DNA of 64,000 nt from Symsagittifera roscoffensis (GCF_963678635.1 NC_087062.1:70587345-70651344), one strand, 5' to 3'; counted from the stretch's first letter, positions 22,651 to 33,379 are shown. The notes: a model not told the origin generated them from the letters alone. Made by a program: numbers and translations.

Positions 22651-23055
22651 TTGAGAAATGTCTCTTTCGAATGTTGCTGATCGTGAACTTCGTTCAAGAC
22701 CTTCTATTCTTTTTCCAATGAGTGTGTCTGGGTCGTCAACTCGATTAAACAAATCAATCTGAAAGTAAAATCCACTTTTTAGACTAAGGGGTTATGTTCC
22801 TAACCTAAAACCACCCCATTATTGTAGTTAAATCCTTATCCCTCCATTTGTTTTACTAAAACAATTCAATTGGAAGTTTTGTAAGAGCATGCAGATTCAT
22901 TTAATGTTTTATTACCGTCGCTCTTCAAATTATAATTGTCATGCCAATTACGTTAAAATCCATCTACCTGCTCCTAGATCCCCATGTACCCTTACTCGAG
23001 ATCCCCATGTACCCCCAACTCAAGACCTCCATTGTCCACCCGTAGCTCAGGCGAT
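22651..23055 (-). other. Spacer between pol-macro and Acc1 (element B)
   Basis: AT-rich, no coding frame of note and no clear splice acceptor. Element C has a comparable 400-nt spacer at the same place, so Acc1 probably has its own expression signal. Confidence 0.4.
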
Positions 23056-24321
23056 TCAAATAGTTTTCTTGTATAGGTGCATCATTATCTCCGTTTCTGC
23101 GAAGACCACGTGTAGGATGGCATATAACTTCCTTGGGCTCAACTTGCCCCTGTTTGGGTCATAAACAGGCATCGAGACCTCCACTATCCCTCTGTCAATC
23201 ATGAAGTCTCTCAGCCTCGTTAGTGCTAACATCACGTGCTCAGGATCTATCGTATTCCTTTCATTGACCCTCGTCACTAGAAAGCACAGGTATTTGCCTG
23301 GGACTTGTGCCACTGATGGGGGAAGCGCAGCCATTCCTCCCAGACCCGGTCTCTGTCTGAATAGAAACTCGACGTTCTGGTATTCTCTCTTGAAGTCGGC
23401 CTCCAGTCTCAATTTGAAGCTCATGTCCGCCGTTATACAGATCGCGCTACTCCTGTCTGACAGAATGAAGTCGCTGTCCGTTATCAGGATGTTCTCAGAG
23501 TAATCACGGGGTATTTCAAATTTCGTTTTGACTTTTCGTCCTATGGTAGGCTCGGCCTTTTCCTCGCCCATTTCTGCTGACACGTCGACCTGCTGGATGC
23601 TTTGCCCTTCATCTATTTTGCTCTTGACATCACACATCCACTCTAGTATTCTCAAGTTTGTGTTCTCCCTCCTCTCTATCTCGCTCTGCTCCAGATCTGT
23701 TTCTTGTTCTGGTGTGGAGTAGTCTTCCTTCGGGTAGTGTTCGCTGTCGTTGATGATTTGCCATTCATCGTCTACCACCAATTCGCCCACACTCAGTAAC
23801 TCGTCGCCCAATTCATCAGGCCGTATCTTGTCAATCAAGAAGTCATCCCCGTACCTAGTGTACATCATGCCTGTCCGTTTACGATTACCACTCCTGGTTC
23901 CTACCTTTATCGGCAAGTCTGGTTCCGTCCACTTTGGCACCTCGTCCTGCTCCGGATCGTTCCAGTCTACTTCCACAAAGGATTCCGCCTCTGAGTCCGC
24001 TTCTATCTTTTCATTATCATCCAAACTCAAGTCCTCGTTGCCATCATTTTTCTCTCTGGTGCACTTTTCGTTCACCTCGCAAGCTGGTTCCACCAATAGG
24101 TACTCGAGTCCCTCCATATTCTGCGGTACGCGCCAGTCTTCTGGGGATGGGACATGAGGTTTCAAGTTTTCATAATGCGCTGCACGCCCCGTACTCAAGC
24201 GGTAAAACTGTCCTTGCTGGTGCACTTCCGTTATCATGAACGGTTCTCTCCATTTCTTAAGTAGTTTCTTTGTCCCTTTGGGAGGTATAACATTCTGGAA
24301 GACCCAGACGTATTGGCCCAC
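23056..24321 (-). CDS. Integrase C-terminus fused to a TARG1-like macro domain (element B)
   Basis: 421 codons. Residues 1-60 are the GPY/F integrase C-terminal module (KKWREPFMITEV, GRAAHYENLKPH). An acidic linker follows (about 60-270). Residues 273-421 match a macro domain of the TARG1/OARD1 type: SDFILSDRSSAICITADMS, then LEADFKREY, an insert ending GKYLCFLVTR, then LTRLRDFMIDRGIVEVSMP and a final helix-strand. The usual Gly-rich MGAGIA is replaced, and the catalytic Lys/Asp of TARG1 are not evident, so it may bind ADP-ribose without cleaving it, or be inactive. The frame is in phase with the integrase core upstream, separated by one TAA. Confidence 0.65.
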   Translation of the reverse strand: MGQYVWVFQNVIPPKGTKKLLKKWREPFMITEVHQQGQFYRLSTGRAAHYENLKPHVPSPEDWRVPQNMEGLEYLLVEPACEVNEKCTREKNDGNEDLSLDDNEKIEADSEAESFVEVDWNDPEQDEVPKWTEPDLPIKVGTRSGNRKRTGMMYTRYGDDFLIDKIRPDELGDELLSVGELVVDDEWQIINDSEHYPKEDYSTPEQETDLEQSEIERRENTNLRILEWMCDVKSKIDEGQSIQQVDVSAEMGEEKAEPTIGRKVKTKFEIPRDYSENILITDSDFILSDRSSAICITADMSFKLRLEADFKREYQNVEFLFRQRPGLGGMAALPPSVAQVPGKYLCFLVTRVNERNTIDPEHVMLALTRLRDFMIDRGIVEVSMPVYDPNRGKLSPRKLYAILHVVFAETEIMMHLYKKTI

Positions 24322-24354
24322 TGCATTTGGTTTCGTTTGCAGTATTTTCTCATC

Positions 24355-25574
24355 TTACTTCTTCCGCTGTCTCATTTGCGCTTGCGCTGCGTTCCTCCTG
24401 CAGAGCTGGTTTAGTTCCTGCTGTCTCTTAACCGCTTCTTTCACATAAGGTTGAGGCGATGTCTTTTTCCCTTTGTATTCTGGGTAAAAGAATGTTAGAG
24501 GCATCGCTCTTTCCCTGCCCGTCAACATCATGAAGGGACTGATTCCTGTATTTGAGTGTTGCGTACTGTTGTATGCCCCTACCACTTGCGGCAGATATTT
24601 GTCCCAGTCTGTCATATATCTTGAGCAGTATACCCTTAGCATGTTTACCAATGTTCTATTCTGTCTCTCCACTAACCCGTTGGTTTGGGGATGGTAGGTC
24701 GTGGAGTGCGCTTGAGCAATGTGTGACCTCTTCATCAATTCTTTTGTCAGGTCCCCCACGAAGGCTTCGCCGTTTCCGACTGAAATGTCATGGGACAACC
24801 ATATCTTGATATCCAATGTGTTATCAGGTGGTCACAAGTCTCTTCTGCCGAGGCTGTCTTACTTGGCACCACTTCCGCCAATTTCGTGAAATGATCTGTG
24901 ATGACCAGTATCTGATTATATCCCGATTCTGTCATGCAGATCTTCTGATGGTCTATCTGCACAACTTTGTTAAATTCCGAGCTTTCAACGGATTTGAGTG
25001 GGAACTTCATCTTCCTTGGGTCTTTCACTTGCATGCATGCCAGGCATGCATTCACCCATCTCTCACAGGCTTTCCTTAATCCTGGCCAGTCAAACCTATG
25101 AAGTATTCTTTGTTGCACCTTGTCTATCTCCTGGTGCCCCATTTGGTCATGCGATCTGAATAACACTTCCGTCTGATACGACTGTGGCAGTATGATGAGG
25201 TTATGCTTGTGCAATATCTTCTCCTCATCTTTTCTCTTGCGTGCCACCACCCCATCAGCTGTGTGATAGAGTAGATCTTTTCTGTCTTTGTAGAACTGGC
25301 TTAAGATCTTGTAGCTGTCTTCTTCTAGGTCCCCCCTCTCTTTGGACCCTGTCCGGATCCATGTGGAGATGTTACTTGTCATCTTGTCATTCTTTTGGGC
25401 CCGTATTAGATCCGACAGCCTATATCTTGCCTTGACGTGCTCTTTTAGTGCCATTATCTGACCATTCATTTCTCCAGGGTTTTGGATGTCATCCTTCAGC
25501 TTTACGCATACTATCCTCCTTATGATCTTCCTGTCATCTTCTGGCACCAGTTTGTTCTGACATTTGAGTTGCAC
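24355..25574 (-). pseudogene. Integrase core (element B), frameshifted
   Basis: Ty3/Gypsy integrase. The N-terminal zinc module is complete (HDQMGH, then CLAC). The first catalytic Asp is in VVQIDHQK and the Glu is in NGLVERQNR. The segment that should read SDNG is destroyed by a frameshift near 24,780 (the two frames give FQSE and SVGNG), so the second catalytic Asp is lost. The segment before HDQMGH contains a helix (RYRLSDLIRAQ) shared with C. It integrates element cDNA into the host genome in working relatives. Confidence 0.85.
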
Positions 25575-26362
25575 GATAGCTCCCTAAACGGTTTCCTCGA
25601 CACTGCAATTTTCTCAAGTTCTTCACCTCCTCGCAATTCCTGCTGATCCAAGTTGTACGTTCCTGAGGAAGGATCCGTCTGTAGCTCCCTGTCGCGGTGT
25701 CTCATCTTCTCTTCCGCCAGTATCATGCATAGACTATCTTGGTCATCGCTGCTCTTCTCCGAATCTTCATCCCATTCTCCACACTCCCCGGATAATTTTT
25801 CTTCTTCAGCATCTTCTTCCACTGTGGGCCACTCCCCGGACTCTTGTTCTAGTCCAATGTGTTCCGCCCCCTCCTTAAATGCCACTTTCTTCTTCCTAAC
25901 CCGTGTCCGCTCAAGTATGTCACCAGGGATTTTATCAACCAATGACTGCACGACTTCTTTCCCGTCCGATTTTTCTTCTAAAGAGTCCTCGCCACCACCA
26001 GTTTCATTCCTTCTCAATGTCGTGACTTCCGGTTCCTCCTTACCCTTTTCTCTGATCACGGATTTTTCGTCTGCCAGTTTCTCGAGTAATCTCTTGAAGT
26101 CTTCATCTAACTGAGCATCTCCCGTTTCTACCTGGTTGAGGTCATAGCCTTTTGCCTTGAGCGTCTCCCTCACGATTTTTGACTTGAGCATTATCCCTAT
26201 CGGTATCCCCCGGGTCTTTTTCAAGATTGTTTTCCCTGGAGGCTCCTTTGGTAGTTCGGGGTGATCTTCTATCGGTTTGCCTGACTTGTCGAGCCATCTC
26301 GTGAGTGGAAGACTATCATATGTTTCCTTATCCATATCCGACTTTATTTCCGTATCACTCAA
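25520..26362 (-). pseudogene. RNase H remnant and acidic linker of pol (element B)
   Basis: The frame continues from RT after a TAA at about 26,371 that sits where an RNase H Tyr codon is expected (PIA-stop-GSKVLS). Only a short piece of RNase H follows. The rest (about 230 residues) is a highly acidic linker of unknown role, with SGE motifs also present in C. The linker DNA has two TCCGGGGAGTG words 48 nt apart, resembling the 3' purine tract. A frameshift near 25,550 leads to integrase. Confidence 0.6.
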
Positions 26363-26374
26363 GACTTTACTCCC

Positions 26375-27341
26375 TTACGCTATTGGTCTCAAGACTGTCT
26401 TCCCGTTCCATTCCTGTTCTTGTTGGAGATTGCCAGAAATTGCGACTACCGACGCATCCGTGTCCAGCACGTACATCCCTTTTTCCGTTGGCATCCCTAG
26501 CACCGGTACCTCGCACAACTCTTTCTTTATTCTCTGGAATGACTCTTCCGCCGCGTTGTTCCACGTGAACTTCTTGCCTTTGTGCCTCATTAGTTGTTGC
26601 ATCGGGTATACCTTGTCCGCGTAGCCCTTGATGAACTCCCTGTAATAGTTCGCGAAACCCAGGAAGCTCATCAATTGATGTTCCGTCTTTGGCGATTTCC
26701 ATGTCAGAACCGCTTTCACTGCATCTGGGTCTGGTCTGATGCCATGCCTGTCCACCATCCTCCCCAAGTATTTGATTGAGTCCTTGAGTATCTCGCACTT
26801 TGACGGTTTGCACTTTATTCCCGACCTTTTCATACATGCAAACACCTCGTTTAGTCGCTCGATGTGGTCTTCCATTGTAGGCATCGCTATCACCACGTCG
26901 TCCACGTAGCACATTACCAAATTGCCGTATTTATTTGTCACACCTATCAATGCGTGTGCCATCAGTCGTTGAAATGTGGCCGTGGCATTGCATAGACCAA
27001 ATGGCATCCGTTTCCATTGAAACAGCCCTAGCTCGCAGGCGAACCCTGTCTTGTCCCTGTCCTGCTTCCTCAGTGGGACTTGCCAAAATGCCGAACCTAA
27101 ATCAAGAGTCATAAAAAACTTTGCATCACCTAACTTCGAGAGAATCTCACCTATTCTAGATATAGGATCTGTATCCTTCACCGTGACTGATTTCAGATAC
27201 CGAATGTCGCAACAAAACCTCAATTGGTCGCCTTTTTTTGGTCATCACTACTCCACACGCCCACGGTGATTTGGCTGGTTCTATCATATCATACTCTAGT
27301 AATGTCTCTATTTCTTTCCTACAACATTGCGCAGTGTCCAA
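26375..27341 (-). pseudogene. Reverse transcriptase (element B)
   Basis: The RT starts in one frame (KEIETLLEYDMIEPAKSPWA, the Gypsy RT N-terminus) and shifts near 27,225 at a run of A. The main frame has motif A (LDLGSAFWQVP, Asp 41), FGLCNATATFQ, YVDD (106-109), the LGRMVDRHG thumb, SFLGFANYYREFIKG and the first RNase H strand with DTDAS. All RT catalytic residues are intact. Upstream it is joined directly to the gag-protease spacer, with protease missing. The family is Ty3/Gypsy by motif pattern and by the RT-RNase H-integrase order. Confidence 0.9.
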
Positions 27342-28098
27342 TCGATCTTACTTTCAATTCTTCTTTGCCCACGTAGATCTGTCCGGCTAAGTCCTCATCA
27401 CATGTTATCATGGTTTTCATGTAGATGTTTATCCCATCTATATTTAACATCACCTCATGCGGACCATAAGCTTCTGTGTATCTATTCTCCACACGGACTG
27501 ACTTGCTGCCACCTCTAGTGAGTAGCGCCCTCAAGGCCCTAGAATTCGTCTGTGGACTTATTGCACTAAAGTAATCTGCGTACACATCAATGTTCATTTA
27601 TGTGTGGTCACTGGGTTCACTCAAGTTCCTCGTTACTTCGTGGCCGCCTACAGTGATTATCGACATTATCCTGGCTCCGATCTTTGTTATGCCGAATGAC
27701 TTTTCCGTCACCCTTTTCAGAGTGTTGCAATTTCCACTCTTTGTCGCTCCCACTATGGCTTCTAGCACTGGCACTGACCAACTTAACGGCTCGTTTAACT
27801 TCTGCTTTTCGATCTCTTGTTTCAATCATTGCTCTATTTCCTTCGTCGCTAGGTCATGTTTCACCTTGTTAATAGCCTCCGCAGCTGCTCTCTCAAAATT
27901 TATCTCGGGAGACTTCCTGGATATGGTCTCCATGACACTATTGACCTGCGTTACAGCCTTCACCGTCTTCGTCGGTAGTTCCGCATTCGGTGCCTCTGGG
28001 TTTCTTGTTTCAAACTCGGCTTGCCTGTTCCTCGTGTTCTGCACCGCCGCAAACGCTAACTTGTGTTTCGGATGATTTTGATTTTTACTGTTTCCCAA
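27319..28098 (-). pseudogene. Gag-protease spacer (element B), protease deleted
   Basis: Three short frames. 27,319-27,597 matches the segment before protease in C (DYFSAISPQTNSRALRALLT, VMLNIDGINIY, EELKVRSIGH). Right after GH the sequence jumps to RT, so the DTGA protease seen in C at about 49,100 has been deleted together with its linker. 27,598-28,098 is a lysine-rich spacer without recognised domain. Confidence 0.6.
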
Positions 28099-28322
28099 AA
28101 TAATGGACAGTCCATCCTAAAGTGGCCCTCTTGATTGCAGAAGAAGCACCTCGCACCTATCTTGATGATTAGGCCGCTGTAGAACTCGTGTTCTTCCATC
28201 TGGCTCATATCTTTCTCATCCGGAGCATGCCCCAGACTCTTCAAGCCTTGTTTATACGTCGTGTAGTCCGCCACATGATGATCCGCTGATCCACAATTTG
28301 CGCATGACCTGCGTTTGTCCAT
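28056..28322 (-). pseudogene. Nucleocapsid zinc knuckles (element B)
   Basis: Two CCHC modules. The second is intact (CFFCNQEGHFRMDC, CX2CX4HX4C). The first has lost its last Cys to Tyr compared with C (CANC...H...DY). Such knuckles bind and package the element RNA. It precedes the protease region, as in other Gypsy elements. Confidence 0.8.
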
Positions 28323-29019
28323 ATCATCTCTAGGAATATACCATGACGACCTCTGTGGTTGACCCCCCCCCCCCCTTGCACGTTCCTGTTATCCGAGCAT
28401 GAATATTTCTTGGGTTCCATCAGCATGTACTCTCTTGACTTCTGTCTCATTTCTTCTGGAGTCGTTGCACTATCTTTCGACAGTGTATAGTACGTTGCTA
28501 ACATTGTTCTCAAGTCGTCACTTTCCACCCCATCGATGAACTTCGAGGCGATGCTAAAGTTCCTTCTGTTTGTTGACTCTTCAGGATCACTCCTCCGTCT
28601 CAAGCTCTCAAGATCATCCAGGAACCGATCAATTGATTCATCGTCCCTTTGCCTTCTCTTTTCAAATCTCATCATCGCTTGGTGACCCTTCATGCCTGAC
28701 CCGAAACGATTCAACAATATCTCGAAGATCTTGCCCGCTGTATCGCATTCCTCTTCCTTCTTTGCATTCCTCTTCCTTCTAAGTTCGTGAAAATCGCTGT
28801 GCAGGCTTGTCTCTCGTCATTCAAGCTGTCCTGTTCCAAATGTAGTCTCATGACTTCTACCCAAGTATCGATGCATCCGTCTGAGTCATCCTTAAATTAT
28901 TTTGGCTTCTTGAAGGTTTTCCTGGATTTGCCACCTCCTCTCTCACTCGAATCAGTGTTTCTCGTAGCGAACGCTTCTAATGTCCTATTCATCATCTCCC
29001 AGGTGCTAGCCCACGTCAT
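28241..29019 (-). pseudogene. Gag capsid (element B)
   Basis: Starts at an ATG (29,019) overlapping the ORF1 stop as ATGA. An in-frame TAA after FKKPK and a frameshift near 28,740 break it. The second part (28,717-28,241) is open, with EILLNRFG, MMRFEKRRQR, IDRFLDDLESLRRRS, ASKFIDGV and LRTMLA. These match retrotransposon gag capsid helices and C's capsid closely. A run of about 12 C on the plus strand near 28,365 marks the slip into the knuckle frame. Confidence 0.75.
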
Positions 29020-30206
29020 GGCATCAGGTAGGTCCCTGATGCCATGGCATCATTATTGCTTGTCGTGGAATTCCCCGGCCCATTTGTCGAGGTTGAGGTC
29101 CCACTCTTATTAATTGTCTTGGCTCCCCCTGGACCGATGCTCACTGCGCCCCGGGGTAACGGTAATGGTGTTGACTTACGCTTGTTCCGTTGTGGTTCCA
29201 CGAGATCAACTCTGTTACCTTGCGTTCGATCCGTTACCGGCTTGTCTTGTGATGTAGAGTTTCTCAAGATGGCATCCAATTTTGCCTGTATGGCACATGA
29301 ACTCTCAGCCTGGTCCCTACTCATTGTGTCCATTCTCATTTCCAGACTCCCTAACTGGCTGTTCACAGCGTCACACCGTTGCTTAATTACCTGCATGTCT
29401 TTTTTGATATTTTCCTCGCGGTCTTTGTCAGTGGCCTCTACCTTGTTTGACATTAGCTGAAACTTCTCCTCCGTCGCCTTCGCCAGATTGAAGTAGTTGT
29501 CCAGGTACTTGTGTTTTTTGTATCTTAATTCTTTCTTTATCACTTCTCGATCCTCCTCGCTGCACTTAAGTCTTCTGTCGATCTGATATAACTTCGCCAT
29601 TAAATCGCCCAGCTCAAGAGGAGTTGTTGTTTCAAGCTCAGCTGCTGCCCCATGACTAGCTGTTGCCCCATTTTTGGCCTGATCGCCATCTCGGTTGGCC
29701 TCTGTTGTTCTCGTAGAAACTGTCCCAAACGTTTTGCCTTTCTCGGCTTTTTGTTCTTCTTCCACTATGTCTCTCGATTTCATTCCGACCATCATTGCTA
29801 TCCTTTCTGTAAGTGACGTTCTTTTCGCTTGAGACTCGTCCTTTATAGTTTCTGGCGTGTTACCCGTCGTATCCTCCACAGAGTTTATCGGTGAGAATTC
29901 AATCGACTTTTGCTTCTGTTCTTCTGCATTCGGCATCGGTGTCGACTCCATTGTCTTCTTCTCTACTTCATCAACACTCTGATCTGGTGTCTCAAGATCA
30001 ATTTCTATAGCAGGTTTCGTCCGTCCCTTTTCAGCGCTTCCTCTCGTCTTGTTTTCCTTTGCACTTCTTGTGTTGACGATGCTCACTGAAAATTTCTTCC
30101 TTGTTATTTTTTGGTCCGACGGCATCAGTTTTTGTTGCGACGAGTTATGTTTTGTCTTCGGTTCTAGAACCCTTTTTTCTGCTATTGGTACCCTAGTACG
30201 CCCCAT
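29016..30206 (-). CDS. ORF1, coiled-coil protein upstream of gag (element B)
   Basis: 396 codons, intact. Basic N-terminus with VNTRSAKE, acidic low-complexity middle, predicted coiled coil at about residues 198-305 (many charged heptads around DRRLKCSEEDREVIKKEL), Gly/Ser/Thr-rich tail. C has a protein of the same design in the same place (46,092-47,726), with TRSQK near the start. No family recognised; a gag-linked assembly role is possible. Its stop overlaps the next start as ATGA. Confidence 0.7.
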   Translation of the reverse strand: MGRTRVPIAEKRVLEPKTKHNSSQQKLMPSDQKITRKKFSVSIVNTRSAKENKTRGSAEKGRTKPAIEIDLETPDQSVDEVEKKTMESTPMPNAEEQKQKSIEFSPINSVEDTTGNTPETIKDESQAKRTSLTERIAMMVGMKSRDIVEEEQKAEKGKTFGTVSTRTTEANRDGDQAKNGATASHGAAAELETTTPLELGDLMAKLYQIDRRLKCSEEDREVIKKELRYKKHKYLDNYFNLAKATEEKFQLMSNKVEATDKDREENIKKDMQVIKQRCDAVNSQLGSLEMRMDTMSRDQAESSCAIQAKLDAILRNSTSQDKPVTDRTQGNRVDLVEPQRNKRKSTPLPLPRGAVSIGPGGAKTINKSGTSTSTNGPGNSTTSNNDAMASGTYLMP

Positions 30207-30394
30207 TTTTTTTACAATTTTTTCTATCTACAATATTAATTTCTATCTACACAAATTTCTATTCTACGGATAAACTTTCTAAAAATATTCCTAATTCTCT
30301 TAAGTAAAATAAATCTCCAATTCGTGATCTTAATAAAATGGATCTTTCGCGATTTTAATCGTCCGGACCGGTCCTTTTGATTTTAATTGAGCGT
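30207..30394 (-). other. AT-rich 5' flank of ORF1
   Basis: Leader next to the ORF1 start. I see no feature beyond AT-rich sequence. Confidence 0.4.
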
Positions 30395-31030
30395 TGAGCA
30401 GCGTCCCAAGACCTTCTTGTACCGTCACACAACTTTCTTGTAGCGTCCCAAGACTTCCTGGTGATGTCCCTAGACTTATATCTACCGTCCCAAGACTTCT
30501 CTGGTACTGTCTCAAGACTCGTAAGTACTGTCCCAAGACTTTCTGGTGCTGTCCCAAGACTTCCTTGTCCCAAGACTGCCTGTCCCAAGACTGCCTGTCC
30601 CAAGACTACTGTGCCAAGACTGCCTGTCCCAAGACTGCCTGTCCCAAGACTGCCTGTCCCAAGACTGCCTGTCCCAAGACTGCCTATCCTAAGACTGCCT
30701 GTCCCAAGACTACTGTCCCAAGACTGCCTGTCTCAAGACTGACTGTCCCAAGACTACTGTCCCAAGACTGCCTGTCCCAAGACTGCCTGTCCCAATACTG
30801 TCTGTCCCAAGACTGCCTGTCCCAAGACTGCCTGTCCCAATACCGCTTGTCCCAAGACTGCCTGTCCCAAGACTGCCCTTCCCAAGACTGCCTGTCCCAA
30901 AACTGCCTGTTCCAAGACTGCCTGTCCCAAGACTGCCTGTCTCAAGCCTGCCTGTCCCAAGACGGCCTGTCCCAAGACTGCCTGTCCCAAGACTGCCTGT
31001 CCCAAGACTACTGTCCCAAAACTGCTCCAC
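30395..31030. repeat. 15-bp minisatellite in element B leader
   Basis: About thirty copies of CTGTCCCAAGACTGC, with a more degenerate, longer-period zone at 30,395-30,560. The period is a multiple of three and lacks stops, so all frames are open on both strands, which is not evidence of coding. The same array is found at 40,294-40,858 in remnant D. Confidence 0.9.
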
Positions 31031-31954
31031 TTAGTGTTGGGACAATGGGAACTCTTTTCTTTCGTTGTCGGGACTCTCGAACCACTGTACCTGTTACCAC
31101 CACTTGAGCACCATTTTCCCAAAAAACTCAATCTTACTGGCCAAAAGTTAGAATGACCAACCCTCCTGTAATTATTTCCCTTTTAATATTTTGATGCAAG
31201 TTGAAGCCCAACTTTTTAGGGGTGTCTTGTGATCACCTGTTTGTTCGAAACCAATTAAAACTTTTTTACCAAAAGCGTCAAAATTTGAACAGAGAAAAAA
31301 TAATGATAAAACAGAGAAATAAACCCACCTAAAATTCAAAGGTGACTTGTGTCAACCCTTTATTCAAACAATAAAAAAAGTTGTCTGGTACCCGATTGCC
31401 ACGCGTTTTCCTCCCCCCTGCTGGCGATCTTATGGGGTATCACAAAAACTGTCTAGGTCCGTTCCCCCCACCCAATCCGACCAGAGTACCTGCCTTAATT
31501 CGATGTTAATTTGGATATCCGCTTCTTATAATCAACGCGTGTTAGAATCTAATGTAACTAAATTGATGATGTCGATCAATTAGTTACTCTAATGTGTCCG
31601 CCCTTTTTACACTTTACAACCACCAACCTCTAACCTAACCAGCCCCCCTTCTAACCTCATCCCTCTTTAGCCCCCCTCTTAAACCGAAAAATACCTTAAG
31701 CGCCGGGAGCTAAACCTCTTGAGTGAAAACCGTAGAACCTGTTTCCAGGCCTGCTTGAGTAAAAACGTTCCTCAAAACAGTGGGGTTCCGCTTATCCAAT
31801 TTTACACTTATCACCTATAATGTAAAGTGGATGTTAACGATACCCGTGTGACCAACTTGAGAACATCCCCGTCCTCTCTAGTTGCTCTGATCCCGTGCTG
31901 GTTGTTTCCTTGACTTGTCCTGCACTCGATCACCAGCCTCACTTTCCCTATTGG

Positions 31955-32135
31955 CTGGTCACCTGTTCCAGTCAAGTCTCCTAATGGTCCAGCTAAGTCC
32001 CTGTGAACCACTTTCCTACTCGACTGGTCACCTGTTCCAGTCATGTCTCCTAATGGTCCAGCTAAGTCCCTGTGAACCACTTTCCCACTCGACTGGTCAC
32101 CTGTTCCAGTCACGTCTCCTAATGGTCCAGCTAAA
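31955..32135. repeat. 69-bp tandem repeat in element B leader
   Basis: The unit begins CTGGTCACCTGTTCCAG and recurs at 31,955, 32,024 and 32,093 (partial). It is also present at 41,793-41,975 in D. The 23-codon period keeps one frame open in both copies. The rest of 31,031-32,580 is leader without other recognised features. Confidence 0.85.
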
Positions 32136-32581
32136 TTGCAAGCTATCTGAAAACCCTTCACAACGCCCCACACTTGGGCACCTTTTCAGATTGCTAAAAT
32201 GATTGAAACGATCGGTCTTATAAAAACAGTATGGGTATACTATTTAATTAATATAAAGGTTTGATCCAACTAATTTGGTGTCAAAGTCACTGTCATTTTT
32301 GTTTTATGGTTTTTGTTTCTTTTTCCATTCTTTTTCGGTTTTTGTTTCGCTTTTTGTCTTTTGCTCGTTTTTTTGTTACCCCAGTTACCCCCTTACTCGG
32401 TTAGCTAAGCTTCATTCGGAGAGGGTACCAGGAAATTTTCTCGAGTTTTCTTAAAAAGCTATCACGGTACAACCGGAAGGTTTACACGTTCCCGCTGAAC
32501 CGTACCACCGGTACTCTAGAATGGGCATGTAGCCCGGAGCTGCGTCAAGTGGGTTCGACTCCGTAGTCATGATGTCGTAGA

Positions 32582-32598
32582 AACACCCAGGAGTGCCA
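32582..32598 (-). promoter_or_regulatory. Second primer-binding-site copy (element B)
   Basis: Minus-strand TGGCACTCCTGGGTGTT, 11 nt from the end of the truncated LTR. It differs by one base from the copy at 33,855-33,871. Confidence 0.45.
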
Positions 32599-32609
32599 TA
32601 AAAACACTA

Positions 32610-33379
32610 TGTAACAGTCGCCTACTTCGGTCACATAATGGGTTAACGAAAAATAGGCCGGCCCAATAACCATTGGCTCAAGAGTCAGGGTCACTATTTC
32701 TTGTGTTTTTCTACCTCGAACGGTCGGAGCCAATTAGGTTCGCTTGCGACATGAGACTAAAAACCCGTTACAATTAAAGGCCACTACCAAAATACCCCCC
32801 ACTCTAGAAAATAAGAACGTCCCCATACTTAGGTCTCAAAATACCCAAAATACACGAACGCCGTTAAAAACAGGGTCGGAACAATCCGTACAGTTACTTT
32901 TTATTAGACAGTGGAACTTTAATCCATTTCAGATGGATCAACCTAAAACTCTCCTAACATCAACATAACAATCATAACACACTCAAGAAAATTAAATTGG
33001 GTACTCACATACCAGCACACTCGAGAATTGGAGTAACTAAATTAATCAGCAACTCTAGCATTAAAGGGAACTAAGTTTCAACTCAAGAAGTTTGTAATTA
33101 ACAAATTCCAGCAAAGGAAATGAGTTTTGACTTGAGAAATAAGTTTTGGGATTGGACCATTGGGATACCCCAGCTGTTCACCTTTCCACTGAGGGTTCAC
33201 TCTGGTTCAACTCGAATAAAAATACTCTCCTTTTGTAATCACTCCTTCTCCTATTTCAGGATAGGACGGCTCTACTCGCGTTTGTTTTGTATCTGGAAAT
33301 TGCGAATAGCAATTTCCAGCTTCTTTTTTCAAGTACTTTACCGCGATTGTAAATCGGTTGTTCTGATCTTGTATTTCTG
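32610..33379 (-). repeat. 5'-truncated LTR copy inside element B leader
   Basis: Matches the last 770 bp of the LTR, ending in CTGTTACA at 32,610. The 5' part was lost at the tandem duplication joint. Confidence 0.75.

Noticed and set aside
30540-31020. CRISPR-like array
   Set aside because: Repeats are contiguous 15-mers without spacers, in animal DNA.
30394-31131. Long open frames across the minisatellite on both strands
   Set aside because: A 15-bp stop-free unit keeps all frames open; the translations are only the repeat. Same for 40,256-40,938.
32530-32570. tRNA gene suggested by GGTTCGACTCC
   Set aside because: Only a T-loop/box B match; no box A, acceptor pairing or anticodon arm. 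The copy near 33,825 has a substitution in it.
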